Assembly (NCBI RefSeq): GCF_016025525.2
Contig: NZ_JACSGR010000001.1
Location: 124,001-188,000 of the forward strand
Direction of reading: 5' to 3'
Length of the DNA stretch: 64,000 nt
DNA from: Eikenella glucosivorans
GTDB lineage: Bacteria; Pseudomonadota; Gammaproteobacteria; Burkholderiales; Neisseriaceae
A program made the translations under genes and the position numbers. The notes under the pieces are model-generated. The model saw nothing but the letters and a program-made list of their open reading frames with translations. It ran no database searches and was not told where the DNA came from. Below are positions 41,688 through 51,146 of this stretch, in pieces; the stretch's first letter is position 1, and each line of letters opens with the position of its first letter.

Positions 41688-43825
41688 ATGTTCAGACGCC
41701 CGCCCCAACCCACCCTGCCCGAAGCCCTGTTCCAAGCCGCCGGCCAAGGCGACGCGCTGGGCATGGTGCAGGCCGCGGTGGTGTGGCTGCGGCAGGGCGG
41801 CACGGCCGGCGCGCCCATCCGTTTCCGCATGCTGAGCCGCCACCTGCAGCAAGACACGGCCGCCTGCCAAACCGTTACCAACCTGCTGTGCCGCTGGCTC
41901 TCCAGCGTGCGCATTTATCCCACGCTGATCACCATCGGCATCTTCTCCCGCTCCGGCTTCGGCCACGAATTCCGCCACCGCCTCTACGAGCGCCTCAACC
42001 CCGCCTACAAAGACCGCCACGACCTGCGCGACGTGCTCGCCATGCTGTTTCACGGCCGCCACGATGCCGAATGGCTCTCCGCCATCCCGCTGCAATGCTG
42101 GCTGCGCCTCCTGGCCCTGATGCGCCACCACACCGACCCCGCCGTATCCGACACCTGCAGCCGCCACCTGCGCAACGAAAGCCTGTATGCCGTGGAAATG
42201 CTCTCGGTGTGGGTGGCCGCCGAAGACCTCGACCCCGACCTCATCCGCCTCGAGCCCAAGCTGCTGGATGTGGATTCGCCCTTCGTGGGGCTGATGCGCG
42301 AAGTGTCCGACTGGCTGGCGCACTACCGCCAGGCGCCCTTCGCTGGCATGAAGCGCGATTTGGGCGAATGGTTCGACCACAGCCGGGAAAACCAGCCGCC
42401 CGCCTACGACGACAGCCACCTCAAAGTGATGATGAGCCAGAGCCGCAAGCTCATCGAACGCCTGCAGCGCAAAGGCACCGGCGCCGGCGCCGGCTCCTCC
42501 ATGGACGTGGCGCACCTCCTGGAGCGGCTCAAACAAACGCTCAACCGCATGGAGCAACTGATGGCGCTGTTTACCGCCAGCAGCTACCTGCAATGCATGC
42601 TGCGCGCCCTGCTGCTGTCGCGCGACATCGCCGTGGCCGTGGTGGCGCAGCGGCGGATTGCCCCGCTGTGGCGCGGCAGCGTGAAAATGCTCGCCCGCAG
42701 CATCAGCCAAAACTCCAGCCGCCACGGCGAGCACTACATCACGCGAACCGCAGCGAATACTGGGGCATGCTGCGCTCCGCAGCCGGCGGCGGCGTGCTCA
42801 TCGCCCTGATGGCGCTGCTGAAAATCCACATCGGCAGCCTGGTGCAGGATCATTTCTGGCACGCCGTGCTGGTGAGCCTGAACTACGGCATCGGCTTCGT
42901 GCTGATTCACATGCTGCACTTCACCGTGGCCACCAAGCAGCCCGCCATGACCGCCGCCAGCTTCGCCCAGGCCGTGGAACGCAGCAGCAGCGGCCGCGCC
43001 GTGAGCCAGAAGCTGGCGCAATTGCTGATCGACGTGGTGCGCTCGCAGGGCGTGGCCGTGTTTGGCAACGTGCTGGTGGCCGTGCTGCTGGCCTGCCTCA
43101 TCAGCTGGGGTTTCGCCCACCGCTTCGGCGCGCCGCTGCTGGACGAAGCCACCACCGCCTACCAGCTCAAATCCATGGCCGTGTTCACCACGCCCGCGCT
43201 CCTGTTTGCCGCCATCGCCGGCGTGTGGCTGTTTTGTTCCGGCATCATCGCCGGCTTCTTCGACAACCGCGCCGACTACCTCAACCTCAAAATGCGCCTG
43301 CGCGAACACCCCCTGCTCAAGCGCCTGCTGCCCGCCGCCTGGCGGCACAAACTGGCCGACTACCTCCACAACCACTACGGCGCCATGATGGGCAACTTCT
43401 GCTTCGGCTGGCTCCTGGGCATGACCGGCTACCTCGGCCACCTCACCGGCCTGCCGCTCGACATCCGCCACGTGGCCTTCTCCTCCGCCAACTTGGGCTA
43501 CGCCGCCGTGAGCGGGCATATCGGCCTCTTCTCCTTCGCCGCCAACCTGCTGATGGTGCTGATGATTGGCGCGGTAAACCTGTTGGTGAGCTTCTCCATC
43601 ACCCTGTGGGTGGCGCTGCGCTCGCGCGATGCCGTGGTGGACGACCCGCTGCAAATCGTCGGCAGCACCATCGCGCTGGTGAAGCAGAAGCCCAAAAGCC
43701 TGTTCTTTCCCCCGCCAGCCGCGCCCGAAGCCGACCCCGAGAAAAAGCCCCCGCGCCAAGTAAATAGCAGGCCTTCCGCACGCGATAAAGGCTACCTGAA
43801 ACATGCCATGGCACATTTCAGGTAG
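41688..43825 (+). pseudogene. SpecificRecomb-family membrane protein (annotated 'site-specific recombinase'), frameshifted
   Basis: The 5' part, starting MFRRPPQPTLPEALFQ at 41688, reads in one frame to about 42740 and then hits an early stop in the tail TAANTGACC. The next frame continues the protein as NRSEYWGMLRSAAGGG and stays open with several membrane helices to 43825. Adding one base near 42739-42741 (reading CGC AAC CGC AGC GAA TAC) restores a single protein of about 710 residues. Motifs such as SLNYGIGFVLIHMLHFT, GFFDNRADY and LSGHIGLFSFAAN-like text fit PF10136 proteins of Neisseria. Despite the name these are not integrases. The last residues and stop are read from an uptake-sequence hairpin. 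A recent mutation or a base-call error both fit. Confidence 0.82.
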
Positions 43826-43831
43826 CCTTTT
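43786..43831 (+). terminator. uptake-sequence hairpin overlapping the end of the recombinase-family frame
   Basis: aaaggctacctgaaacatgcc and ggcacatttcaggtagccttt form a long stem. The reading frame passes through the first arm (encoding GYLKH) and stops at TAG in the second. Confidence 0.7.
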
Positions 43832-43924
43832 CGGCAATCGAACGGGATGCAGGCGGCTCATCTGCGTTGAGGCTACCTGAAAGCGCGAGCTTCAACGAAG
43901 TTAAAACTATTTGGGCGGAACACG

Positions 43925-44001
43925 GTAGGGTGTGTGGCGCAGCCACGCACGCGGATAGGGGATTTCAAACAACGCGTGCGTGCGTTCCGCACACACCCTA
44001 C
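43925..44001. repeat. 77-bp imperfect palindrome, copy 1
   Basis: Two 29-bp arms begin GTAGGGTGTGTG and end ACGCACGCG, differing only in a few central bases, around an about 19-bp spacer (gataggggatttcaaacaa). The same element recurs at 48138-48215 and, more diverged, at 58720-58798. Only the right half is present at 44507-44546. Confidence 0.8.
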
Positions 44002-44084
44002 CATGCGGGCTACACTTGCTAAGGCATAGCTTCAAATAAGTTAAAATAGCCGTATCATTTTTCAGGTAGCCTGCCGAGGAAACT

Positions 44085-44498
44085 ATGCCGGAAGAACCCA
44101 AACAAAATCATCGCAACGACCCCGCCGCCAAACCGCCGTATTCGTGGCGGGTACTGTTTATTTACAGCCTGTTCGGCGCGCCTGTGGGTTCGGTATTGCT
44201 GCTGCTCGGTCTCGGTTTAATCGATCCCCATCCGGATCAGGCTTTCCGGCTGATTCCCATCGCCGTTTTGCTCGGCTACCTGGCGGGCGGCATCCCCGCC
44301 ACCCTCACCGGCTTGCTGGCCATGCTGCTGCGCCTGAAGCGCAACCTACCCGGCATTGCTGCCGTCACGGCCATCGGCGCGCTGCTGTCGGGCATGTGGT
44401 GGATAGTGTTGGACATATTCAGCGGATGGGCCTTTACTGCCAGCGGCGCAGCGGCGGCTTTCGCGTTGTCGGCATGCCTGCCCAAGCCGGCGGAATAG
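44085..44498 (+). CDS. small membrane protein, tandem paralogue A
   Basis: 137 residues. The N-terminal 20 are hydrophilic (MPEEPKQNHRNDPAAKPPYS), then four hydrophobic segments at about residues 23-47, 56-82 (with a conserved LLAMLLRLKRNLPG following), 90-110 and 113-132, ending CLPKPAE. I do not recognise the family. It is one of two adjacent copies; the first 38 codons, the LTGLLAMLLRLKRNLPGIAAVTAIGALL block and the tail are nearly the same in both. An uptake sequence and a gaggaaac site lie immediately upstream. Confidence 0.8.
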   Translation: MPEEPKQNHRNDPAAKPPYSWRVLFIYSLFGAPVGSVLLLLGLGLIDPHPDQAFRLIPIAVLLGYLAGGIPATLTGLLAMLLRLKRNLPGIAAVTAIGALLSGMWWIVLDIFSGWAFTASGAAAAFALSACLPKPAE

Positions 44499-44629
44499 GA
44501 TAAGGGATTTCAAACAACGCGTGCGTGCGTTCCGCACACACCCTACCATGCGGGCTACACTTGCTAAGGCATAGCTTCAAATAAGTTAAAATGGCCGTAT
44601 TATTTTTCAGGTAGCCTGCCGAGGAAACC

Positions 44630-45049
44630 ATGCCGGAAGAATCCAAACAAAATCATCGCAACGGTTCCGCCGCCAAACCGCCGTATTCGTGGCGGGTGCT
44701 GATTATTTACAGCCTGTTCGGCGCGCCTGTGGGAACGATGCTGTTCATACTGTTCACCATTAGCTCGTTCGATCTGCTGAATCTAAGAGCCTTGTTCAGC
44801 AATATGCCCATCATCATCCTAGTCGGTTACGCCTTCGGCGGCATCTCCGCCGTCCTCACCGGTTTGCTGGCCATGCTGCTGCGCCTGAAGCGCAACCTGC
44901 CCGGCATTGCTGCTGTAACGGCAATCGGGGCGCTGCTATCAACTTGTGTGGCCGTGATGTTCAATCTCGGCGGAGAATTGCCATTTATGGTCATTGGCGC
45001 AGCGGCAGCTTTTGTGTTGTCGGCATGCCTGCCCAAGCCGGCGGAATAA
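44630..45049 (+). CDS. small membrane protein, tandem paralogue B
   Basis: 139 residues, 545 bp downstream of paralogue A with the whole upstream region duplicated too. Identical in both: MPEE-KQNHRN, AAKPPYSWRVL, IYSLFGAPVG, LTGLLAMLLRLKRNLPGIAAVTAIGALL and SACLPKPAE. Diverged: residues 37-62 (here FTISSFDLLNLRALFSNMPI) and about 104-125. So the flanks are conserved and two membrane/loop segments changed. Function unknown; four membrane helices are predicted. Confidence 0.8.
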   Translation: MPEESKQNHRNGSAAKPPYSWRVLIIYSLFGAPVGTMLFILFTISSFDLLNLRALFSNMPIIILVGYAFGGISAVLTGLLAMLLRLKRNLPGIAAVTAIGALLSTCVAVMFNLGGELPFMVIGAAAAFVLSACLPKPAE

Positions 45050-45190
45050 GTTTTTCAGGTAGCCTTTGCCTGCGTTGAGGCTACCTGAAAAATCGCCAGG
45101 CCGGGCATTCACGCTCGCCTTGACACGGCGCATGAATTGTCGGGCATCCATGCCCTGCCTGCCGTCTGCCAACTATGCCGCCCGCCCAAA

Positions 45191-45282
45191 AGGCTACCTG
45201 AAAATTTCGCCGCGCAGAAACTCGGCTTGGGCTTCGCCCCAACATTTTTAACTTCGTTGAAGCTCACGCTTTCAGGTAGCCT
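45191..45282. repeat. long uptake-sequence repeat upstream of glnE
   Basis: Bounded by aggctacctgaa (45191-45202) and an inverted copy (45271-45282). The interior has CGCAGAAACTCGGCTTGG and TTTTTAACTTCGTTGAAGCTC, as in other members of the family. glnE begins 46 bases later. Confidence 0.75.
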
Positions 45283-45328
45283 ATAATCCGCCCGTATCCT
45301 TCCCCGCAACTCAATTCACGGATTCCCC

Positions 45329-48019
45329 ATGCCCGCCGATATGCTCACCCAAGCCCGCCGTTTTTCCCTTTGGCTGTCGCGCCAGCTCGACAGCGGCCAG
45401 CTCGATGCCGCGCGTTTGCAGCCGATGTTGGCCAAGCCGTTAAGCCCGCAGGATTTCGCCGGCTTCGCGCCGTGGGATGAAATGGCCGCGGCGGCCGACG
45501 AAGCCGAGCTGGCGCGGCAGCTGCGCCTGTTGCGCCGCTATGTGCTCGCGCAGATCATGGTGCGCGATTTGTGCGGCACGGCGCCGCTGGCGGAAGTAAC
45601 CGAATCGATCACCCGCCTGGCCGATTTCGCCGTGAACACCGCGCTCGCTTTTGCCGAGGCGCACTACACCGCGCTCTACGGCACGCCCATCGGTCGCCAC
45701 AGCGGCGCGCCGCAGCATTTGAGCGTGGTGGCCATGGGCAAGGCCGGCGGCTTCGAGCTGAACGTGTCGTCCGACATCGATCTGATTTTCGTGTATCCCG
45801 AAGCGGGCGAAACCGACGGCCGGCGCAGCCGCAGCAATCAGGAGTTTTTCACCAAGGTGGGGCAGAAGCTGATCGCGCTGTTAAACGACATCACCGCCGA
45901 CGGCCAGGTGTTCCGCGTGGACATGCGCCTGCGGCCCGACGGCGACAGCGGCGCGCTGGTGCTCAGCGAAACCGCGCTGGAGCAATATCTGATTGTGCAG
46001 GGGCGCGAGTGGGAGCGCTATGCCTGGTGCAAAGGGCGCGTGATCACGCCCTATGCCAACGGCATCCGCAGCGTGGTGCAGCCCTTCGTGTTCCGCAAAT
46101 ACCTGGATTACAGCGCCTACGAAGCCCTGCGCGGCCTGCACCGCCAAATCCGCAGCGAAGTGGGGCGCAAAGGCATGCAGGGCAACATCAAGCTCGGCGC
46201 CGGCGGCATCCGCGAAGTGGAATTCGTGGCGCAGGTGTTCCAGATGATACGCGGCGGGCAAAACCGCAGCCTCCAGCTCAAAGGCACACAGGAAACGCTT
46301 TCCGCGCTGGCCGAAGCCGGCATCCTCGCGCCCGAAGCCGCCGCGCGCCTGCTCGAAGCCTACCGCTTCCTGCGCCGCCTCGAACATCGCCTGCAATACT
46401 GGGACGACCAGCAAACCCAAACCCTGCCCGAAAGCCCCGAGCAGCAGGCCCTGCTGGCCGAAAGCATGGGCTTTGCCGGCTACGAAGCATTTTCAGGTAG
46501 CCTCAACGAACACCGGCAGCAGGTGGCCGAACAGTTCAACCACATCCTCAGCAGCCCGGAAGAAAACGAAAGCGCGGCCGAACAGCCGCTCAACGAGCTG
46601 TGGCAGGGCGAAGCCGATGCCGCCGAATGGGCGGCGCAGCTGGCCGAAGCCGGTTTTGCCGCAGAAGCCGTGCCGCCCGTGGCCGCGCGGCTGGCACAAA
46701 TCCGCGGCAGTAGCCGCTACCGGCATTTGTCTGTGCGCGGGCAGCAGCGTTTCGATGCCGTGCTGCCGCGCGTGATTGCCGCCGCCGCCGAAAGCAGCCG
46801 CCCCGCCGAAGCCCTGCCGCGCCTGCTTGATTTCCTCGACAGCATCAGCCGCCGCTCCGCCTATCTGGCCTTTTTGCAGGAATACCCCGCCGCCTTGAAG
46901 CAGGTGGCCGAGCTGATGGCGCAAAGCCCCTGGCTGGCCGAATATTTGCAGCAGCACCCCGTGTTGCTGGATGAATTATTGTCTGCCCAGCTCATGGAAC
47001 GGCCGAACTGGCCGCAATTCATCGGCGCGCTGGCCGGCAGCCTGCAAGCCGCCGGCGACCCCGAAGCCAAAATGGACGTGCTGCGCCGCTTCAAACACGC
47101 ACAAACCTTCCGGCTGGCCGTGCAGGATTTGGCCGGGCTCTGGCCGCTGGAAGCCCTCAGCGACCAGCTCTCCTATCTGGCCGACATCCTGCTCGAACAC
47201 ACCGCGCAGCATGTTTGGCAGGCCATGCCCAAGGTGCACCGCCCCATGCCGCAATTCGCCGTCATCGGCTACGGCAAGCTCGGCGGCAAAGAGCTGGCCT
47301 ATGCCTCCGATTTGGATTTGGTGTACCTCTATGCAGACGATTCGCCCGAAGCCGCCGACGTGTACGGCAAATTCGCCCGCCGCCTCACCACCTGGCTCTC
47401 CGGCAGCACCGGCGCCGGCACGCTCTACCAAACCGACCTGCGCCTGCGCCCCAACGGCGACAGCGGCTTCCAAGCCCACAGCCTCGAAGCCTTCGCCAAA
47501 TACCAGCAGGAAAACGCCTGGATTTGGGAGCATCAGGCCTTAAGCCGCGCCCGTTTCGTGGCCGGCAGCCCCGAAGTGGGGCGCAAATTCGAAGCCGTGC
47601 GCCGCCAAATCCTCAGCCTGCCGCGCGACGAGGCGCAGCTGCGGCGGGAAGTGGTGGAGATGCGCAACAGGATGCTGCCCACCCACCCCGCGCACGAATA
47701 CAACGTGAAATACGCGCGCGGCGGCGTGGTGGACGTGGAATTCATCGTGCAATTCTGGGTGCTGCTCCACGCCCGCCGCTATCCCGAGCTTTTGGAAAAC
47801 TACGGCAACATCGCCCTGCTCGATATGGCCGCCCGCCGCGGCCTGGTGAGCCCCGAAGCCGCCGCGCGCACCGCCGCCGCCTACCGCCACTACCGCCAAG
47901 TGCAGCACCGCCAGCAGCTGCACGGCGCCGGCGCCGTGCAGGTGGATGCCGCCCTGCTCGCGCATTATGCCCAAGTGGCCGAACTGTGGCAGACCGTATT
48001 CGGCGAAGCCATCCGCTAG
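45329..48019 (+). CDS. glnE: bifunctional glutamine synthetase adenylyltransferase/adenylyl-removing enzyme
   Basis: GlnE controls glutamine synthetase by adding or removing AMP, in response to PII. The 896-residue protein has two nucleotidyltransferase domains: the N-terminal one with SVVAMGKAGGFELNVSSDIDLIFVY and the C-terminal one with FAVIGYGKLGGKELAYASDLDLVYLY, each with a GxGKxGxxE/ASDxDL motif. The helical GlnE domains lie between and after; LGAGGIREVEFVAQVFQM and ARGGVVDVEFIVQFWVL are typical. An in-frame uptake sequence encodes EAFSGSLNEH near residue 390. No glnA or glnB is nearby. Confidence 0.97.
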   Translation: MPADMLTQARRFSLWLSRQLDSGQLDAARLQPMLAKPLSPQDFAGFAPWDEMAAAADEAELARQLRLLRRYVLAQIMVRDLCGTAPLAEVTESITRLADFAVNTALAFAEAHYTALYGTPIGRHSGAPQHLSVVAMGKAGGFELNVSSDIDLIFVYPEAGETDGRRSRSNQEFFTKVGQKLIALLNDITADGQVFRVDMRLRPDGDSGALVLSETALEQYLIVQGREWERYAWCKGRVITPYANGIRSVVQPFVFRKYLDYSAYEALRGLHRQIRSEVGRKGMQGNIKLGAGGIREVEFVAQVFQMIRGGQNRSLQLKGTQETLSALAEAGILAPEAAARLLEAYRFLRRLEHRLQYWDDQQTQTLPESPEQQALLAESMGFAGYEAFSGSLNEHRQQVAEQFNHILSSPEENESAAEQPLNELWQGEADAAEWAAQLAEAGFAAEAVPPVAARLAQIRGSSRYRHLSVRGQQRFDAVLPRVIAAAAESSRPAEALPRLLDFLDSISRRSAYLAFLQEYPAALKQVAELMAQSPWLAEYLQQHPVLLDELLSAQLMERPNWPQFIGALAGSLQAAGDPEAKMDVLRRFKHAQTFRLAVQDLAGLWPLEALSDQLSYLADILLEHTAQHVWQAMPKVHRPMPQFAVIGYGKLGGKELAYASDLDLVYLYADDSPEAADVYGKFARRLTTWLSGSTGAGTLYQTDLRLRPNGDSGFQAHSLEAFAKYQQENAWIWEHQALSRARFVAGSPEVGRKFEAVRRQILSLPRDEAQLRREVVEMRNRMLPTHPAHEYNVKYARGGVVDVEFIVQFWVLLHARRYPELLENYGNIALLDMAARRGLVSPEAAARTAAAYRHYRQVQHRQQLHGAGAVQVDAALLAHYAQVAELWQTVFGEAIR

Positions 48020-48032
48020 GGCAGGCAAGGAA

Positions 48033-48120
48033 AAAGGCTACCTGAAAAATATCTGCCTGGCAGAGCTTTGCTGCGCGGCATTTTAACTTCGTTGAAGCTC
48101 ACGCTTTCAGGTAGCCTTTT
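48033..48120 (+). repeat. long uptake-sequence repeat after glnE
   Basis: aggctacctgaa (about 48035) and an inverted copy (about 48107-48118) enclose ATTTTAACTTCGTTGAAGC and CTCACGC, the shared block of this family. It may also end the glnE transcript. Confidence 0.65.
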
Positions 48121-48137
48121 GAGTTTGGCTTGGCGAG

Positions 48138-48215
48138 GCAGGGTGTGTGGCGCCAGCCACGCACGCGGATGGGGGATTTCAAGCAACGCGTGCGTGCGTT
48201 CCGCACACACCCTAC
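48138..48215. repeat. 78-bp imperfect palindrome, copy 2
   Basis: Arms beginning GCAGGGTGTGTG and ending CCCTAC with the ACGCACGCG core, almost the same as 43925-44001. It lies in the 302-bp gap 48020-48321, which otherwise holds uptake-sequence repeats only and no gene. Confidence 0.78.
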
Positions 48216-48276
48216 GCTCGCTTGCTGCGTTGGCTGCGGCTAATCCAAGCCACTTGCTGATTGGCGCGAGGCTGGC

Positions 48277-48311
48277 AAAAGGCTACCTGAAAAGTTTTCA
48301 GGTAGCCTTTT
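48277..48311 (-). terminator. perfect uptake-sequence hairpin after the 303-residue gene
   Basis: aaaaggctacctgaaaa is followed by ttttcaggtagcctttt, a complete inverted repeat with a one-base centre, 10 bases after the stop at 48322. Confidence 0.8.
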
Positions 48312-48321
48312 GAGTTTGGGC

Positions 48322-49233
48322 TTACGGCTGGGAAGAGGCAGCGGGTTCGCTGGCTCGAGGTGTCGGGATTAAAACTTTATTAACAAAATTGGCTGCCTCT
48401 ATGTGAGTCCCAAACTCTTGTGGACATCTCTCCCCCCTTCCCCATGGGTTAGGATTCTGCTCGAATTTAGAGTACCCCAAAGCCGGCACAAAGGCATACA
48501 TGGTTTTCTCGGCCATCAACTCATTGTTTCGTGTGTCAATGACCTTAATTGTAGTTCCCGCTATCCAATGTTTACGGTTTTCCCACGAAATATCATTCTC
48601 ATAAGTAACGGCATAACGAGCGGGATGCACAGGACTAAGCTCAGTATGAAACGGTTGATCTGAAGTGATTTTCCAATCACCGCTATAACGAACAATAGAA
48701 TTATCTTTCTGAAGAACATCAACATAACGGTATCCATCACTATTCAAATAAGCATGGATATTTCGCATATAGTAGGACAAAAAGCTGGCAATGTAGTTTT
48801 TGCGAGTAGGGCTACCTTCTATCGCCGCATCCTCCCACATCTGGTCTTTCCGCGGATTGTAGAAGCTGTCTTGGTATTTCTCGTCATCCCCGCGCACTTT
48901 CAGCAGCAGGATGCCGTCCACATTCTCGGCGGTGCGGTAGATCTTCTCGCCGGCGTTTTGGCACAGTTGGTCGAAACGCTCTTTGGCGGGCTCGTAGCGT
49001 TGGCGCCATTCGGCTTCTTCCGCTGCGGCTTTCTGCTGTGCCCTTTGATGGTCGCGCACCAGGGGCGAAATGCAGGAATAGGGCACGGCAATCAATACCA
49101 GCAGCCCTGCCCAAAAGCGGTTTTTGCGGGGCGTTTTCTTGAGCACGCCGCGCATGGCGAGGAGGGTGAGCAAGGCGATGCCCAGCAGCCCGCCCCACAC
49201 GATCAGTTTGCCTAAATCGCTGGGTGTGAACAT
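48322..49233 (-). CDS. membrane-anchored protein of unknown function, AT-richer than neighbours
   Basis: 303 residues starting MFTPSDLGKLIVWGGLLGIALL (49233, after aggaaaagagct). Two hydrophobic segments lie at about residues 9-28 and 40-56 (FWAGLLVLIAVPYSCIS). A coiled, charged stretch follows (RDHQRAQQKAAAEEAEWRQRYEPAKERFDQLC). The large remainder is soluble: ENVDGILLLKVRGDDEKY, SYYMRNIHAYLNSDGYRYVDVLQ and ISWENRKHWIAGTTIKVIDTRNNELMAEK. I do not recognise the family. The 3' half (about 48360-48850) is distinctly AT-richer than the surrounding genes, which suggests acquisition. Confidence 0.78.
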   Translation of the reverse strand: MFTPSDLGKLIVWGGLLGIALLTLLAMRGVLKKTPRKNRFWAGLLVLIAVPYSCISPLVRDHQRAQQKAAAEEAEWRQRYEPAKERFDQLCQNAGEKIYRTAENVDGILLLKVRGDDEKYQDSFYNPRKDQMWEDAAIEGSPTRKNYIASFLSYYMRNIHAYLNSDGYRYVDVLQKDNSIVRYSGDWKITSDQPFHTELSPVHPARYAVTYENDISWENRKHWIAGTTIKVIDTRNNELMAEKTMYAFVPALGYSKFEQNPNPWGRGERCPQEFGTHIEAANFVNKVLIPTPRASEPAASSQP

Positions 49234-49461
49234 AGCTCTTTTCCTGAATGATGGCGACAAGCCAAAGGCTACCTGAAAACGGTGTGCGGGCATAGCCCGG
49301 GCTGAATTTCTGCGAAGCGCAAATATCCTGCCCGCCAAGCGTGAAGCGGGCGGCTGCCTGAAATTGCACTTCGCCGAGCTTCCCCCTTCAGCCGGCTTCG
49401 CAGCGGCAAACAGCCCGCAACCTTGCCGGTGCGGGCTGTTTGCTTGCCATGCCGTTGCCGC

Positions 49462-51000
49462 TTAGGGCAGGCAGCGGAGGTTTTGCAGCAGGTTGAAGCG
49501 GTGGCGCAGGAAATTGTCTTTTTGGCGGGTGATTTCGGCCAGGTTTTCTGCCTCGCCTTTCAGCTCTTTGCCTTCGAGTACCAATACCTGCCCCTGCCGC
49601 TGCAAGGCTTGCCAGGCCAGCGCATCCCATTCTTCCGGTGGCAGGCCTTCGGCGCGGAAGCGCAGAAACAGGCGGTCGAGGTAAGCCAGCTCGATGCCGC
49701 CGCCAATCACGGGGCTGGCCAGCCAGCCCAGCGGGCTGTCGGTTTCGTCGTTGGAGAGGACGTGGCGGTTGAAGCGGTGGCAGGCGGGGAGCTGCCGTTC
49801 GATGCTGTCGGCGGGGGCGCAAACGGCCAGGTCGTTTTTGGCAAACAAAACGGCCAATGCGGAATAGAGCTGGACGGCATCGATTTTGCCGGCCAGCGCC
49901 TGCCGCAGTTCGCCCACGTTGTGCACGGCGTTGTCGGCGAGCAGGTCGAGCAGGGGGTCGTAGATTTCGGGAATCACGTTCACGGAGAGCAGGTAGGCCA
50001 CGGCGGGGTTGAATGCGGCGCGTTCGGTGAGCAGGATCACATCCAGCGCGTCCCATGTGCGGGTTTGCTCCGACAGGCCGATGCGCCGCCCGCCTTTCAC
50101 CCAGTAATCGCAGCGGAACTGGCGGTTGGTGAGGTAGTCTTTTACGGTTTGGGCGAAGGAAGGGTCTTTGATGCGGTTGATAAAGGCCTGCTGCTCTTCG
50201 TTAAACAGGCAGAAGGAGAGGTCTTCCACATGGCGGGCGGAACAGGCATAGGAGAGTTTGGCGCTGCCCAGCCATTCTTCCATCTGGGAGAAATACATGG
50301 GCTGCCAGTCGCGGTTGAGGTATTCGTGGGCGATGTAGCCGGGGGCGTGGGCTTTCAGGTTTTGCAGGCGCTGGGGCAGGTCGGGCGCGTTTTTCACCAG
50401 GTGGGGGCTGTGTTTGAGCAGCTCGCTGCCGAAATCCAGGGCCTGGCTGATGCGTTCGCTGCGGCTGCCTGTGCCCAAGTGGTCGCCATGCTGTTGCAGG
50501 ATGTGGCGCACGGGCAGGTGCGGCGCCCAGGAGGGCAAAACGTTGTAGCTGATGTAGAGCACGCCGCCGGCGGTGAGTTTGCGGCGGACGAAATCCACGA
50601 TGATGCGGCGGTTTTCGTCGGAAACCCATGTCCAGATGCCGTGCAGGGAGATAAAGTCGAAATCGGGCAGGTCGTCGCGGGCGCAAAATTCGGCAAAGCC
50701 TTGTTCGGCCAGCAGCAGTTTTTCCCGGCCCACGCTGGATTGGGCGGCCAGGCTGCGCGCGAAGCTGGCTTGGGCGGGGTTGAAATCGGTGGCACACCAG
50801 GCGGCGCGGCCGGCGGCGGCGTGGATGTTGGCCGATACGCCCTGCCCGAAGCCCAGTTCGCAGGCGTGCACGATCGGCGGCACGGCCAGCCCGGCGCTCA
50901 AAAAGGGGATGGCGATGCGCTCGGGGTTGAGCTCGGTGTAGTAGCCGTAGGTATAGCTGATGTCGTTTACATAGCCTTCCGACCAGTCTGGGGCGCTCAT
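49462..51000 (-). CDS. SAM-dependent methyltransferase with a methyltransferase regulatory domain
   Basis: 512 residues starting MSAPDWSEGYVNDISYTYGYY (51000); the frame is open further but without a good start. The SAM-binding part is VHACELGFGQGVSANIHAAAG, then ATDFNPAQASFARSLA and FDFISLHGIWTWVS. After this, from about residue 215, the sequence fits the MethyTransf_Reg (PF10119) domain and a C-terminal extension. Family members occur in many proteobacteria; substrates are mostly unknown. It could modify a protein or surface component, but nothing here decides it. Confidence 0.87.
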   Translation of the reverse strand: MSAPDWSEGYVNDISYTYGYYTELNPERIAIPFLSAGLAVPPIVHACELGFGQGVSANIHAAAGRAAWCATDFNPAQASFARSLAAQSSVGREKLLLAEQGFAEFCARDDLPDFDFISLHGIWTWVSDENRRIIVDFVRRKLTAGGVLYISYNVLPSWAPHLPVRHILQQHGDHLGTGSRSERISQALDFGSELLKHSPHLVKNAPDLPQRLQNLKAHAPGYIAHEYLNRDWQPMYFSQMEEWLGSAKLSYACSARHVEDLSFCLFNEEQQAFINRIKDPSFAQTVKDYLTNRQFRCDYWVKGGRRIGLSEQTRTWDALDVILLTERAAFNPAVAYLLSVNVIPEIYDPLLDLLADNAVHNVGELRQALAGKIDAVQLYSALAVLFAKNDLAVCAPADSIERQLPACHRFNRHVLSNDETDSPLGWLASPVIGGGIELAYLDRLFLRFRAEGLPPEEWDALAWQALQRQGQVLVLEGKELKGEAENLAEITRQKDNFLRHRFNLLQNLRCLP

Positions 51001-51089
51001 TTGGTGTCCTGATTTGTGAGGTGGGGAAGGCGCTATTTTAGCAAACAACGGCGGCGGCAAGAGGCCGATTTGCAAGCGGGCAGGATGGG

Positions 51090-51133
51090 AAAGGCTACCT
51101 GAAAAGTGTGCGCATGATTTTCAGGTAGCCTTT
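51090..51133 (-). terminator. uptake-sequence hairpin after the phosphatase gene
   Basis: aaaggctacctgaaaa and ttttcaggtagcctttt form a stem with about a 14-base loop, 14 bases after the stop at 51147. Confidence 0.72.
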
Positions 51134-51146
51134 TGTTGCCTTCGCG

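Larger units (their letters stand above)
43956..45049 (+). repeat. 545-bp direct tandem duplication
   Basis: The unit from about 43956 to 44500 (leader, uptake sequence and paralogue A) is repeated at 44501-45049 with constant 545-bp offset, for example gggattt at 43959 and 44504 and the two ATG codons at 44085 and 44630. Confidence 0.88.

Noticed and set aside
41688..43825. Mobile element based on the 'site-specific recombinase' family name
   Set aside because: The protein is a multi-helix membrane protein of the SpecificRecomb family without integrase or transposase motifs; there are no inverted ends or target duplications.
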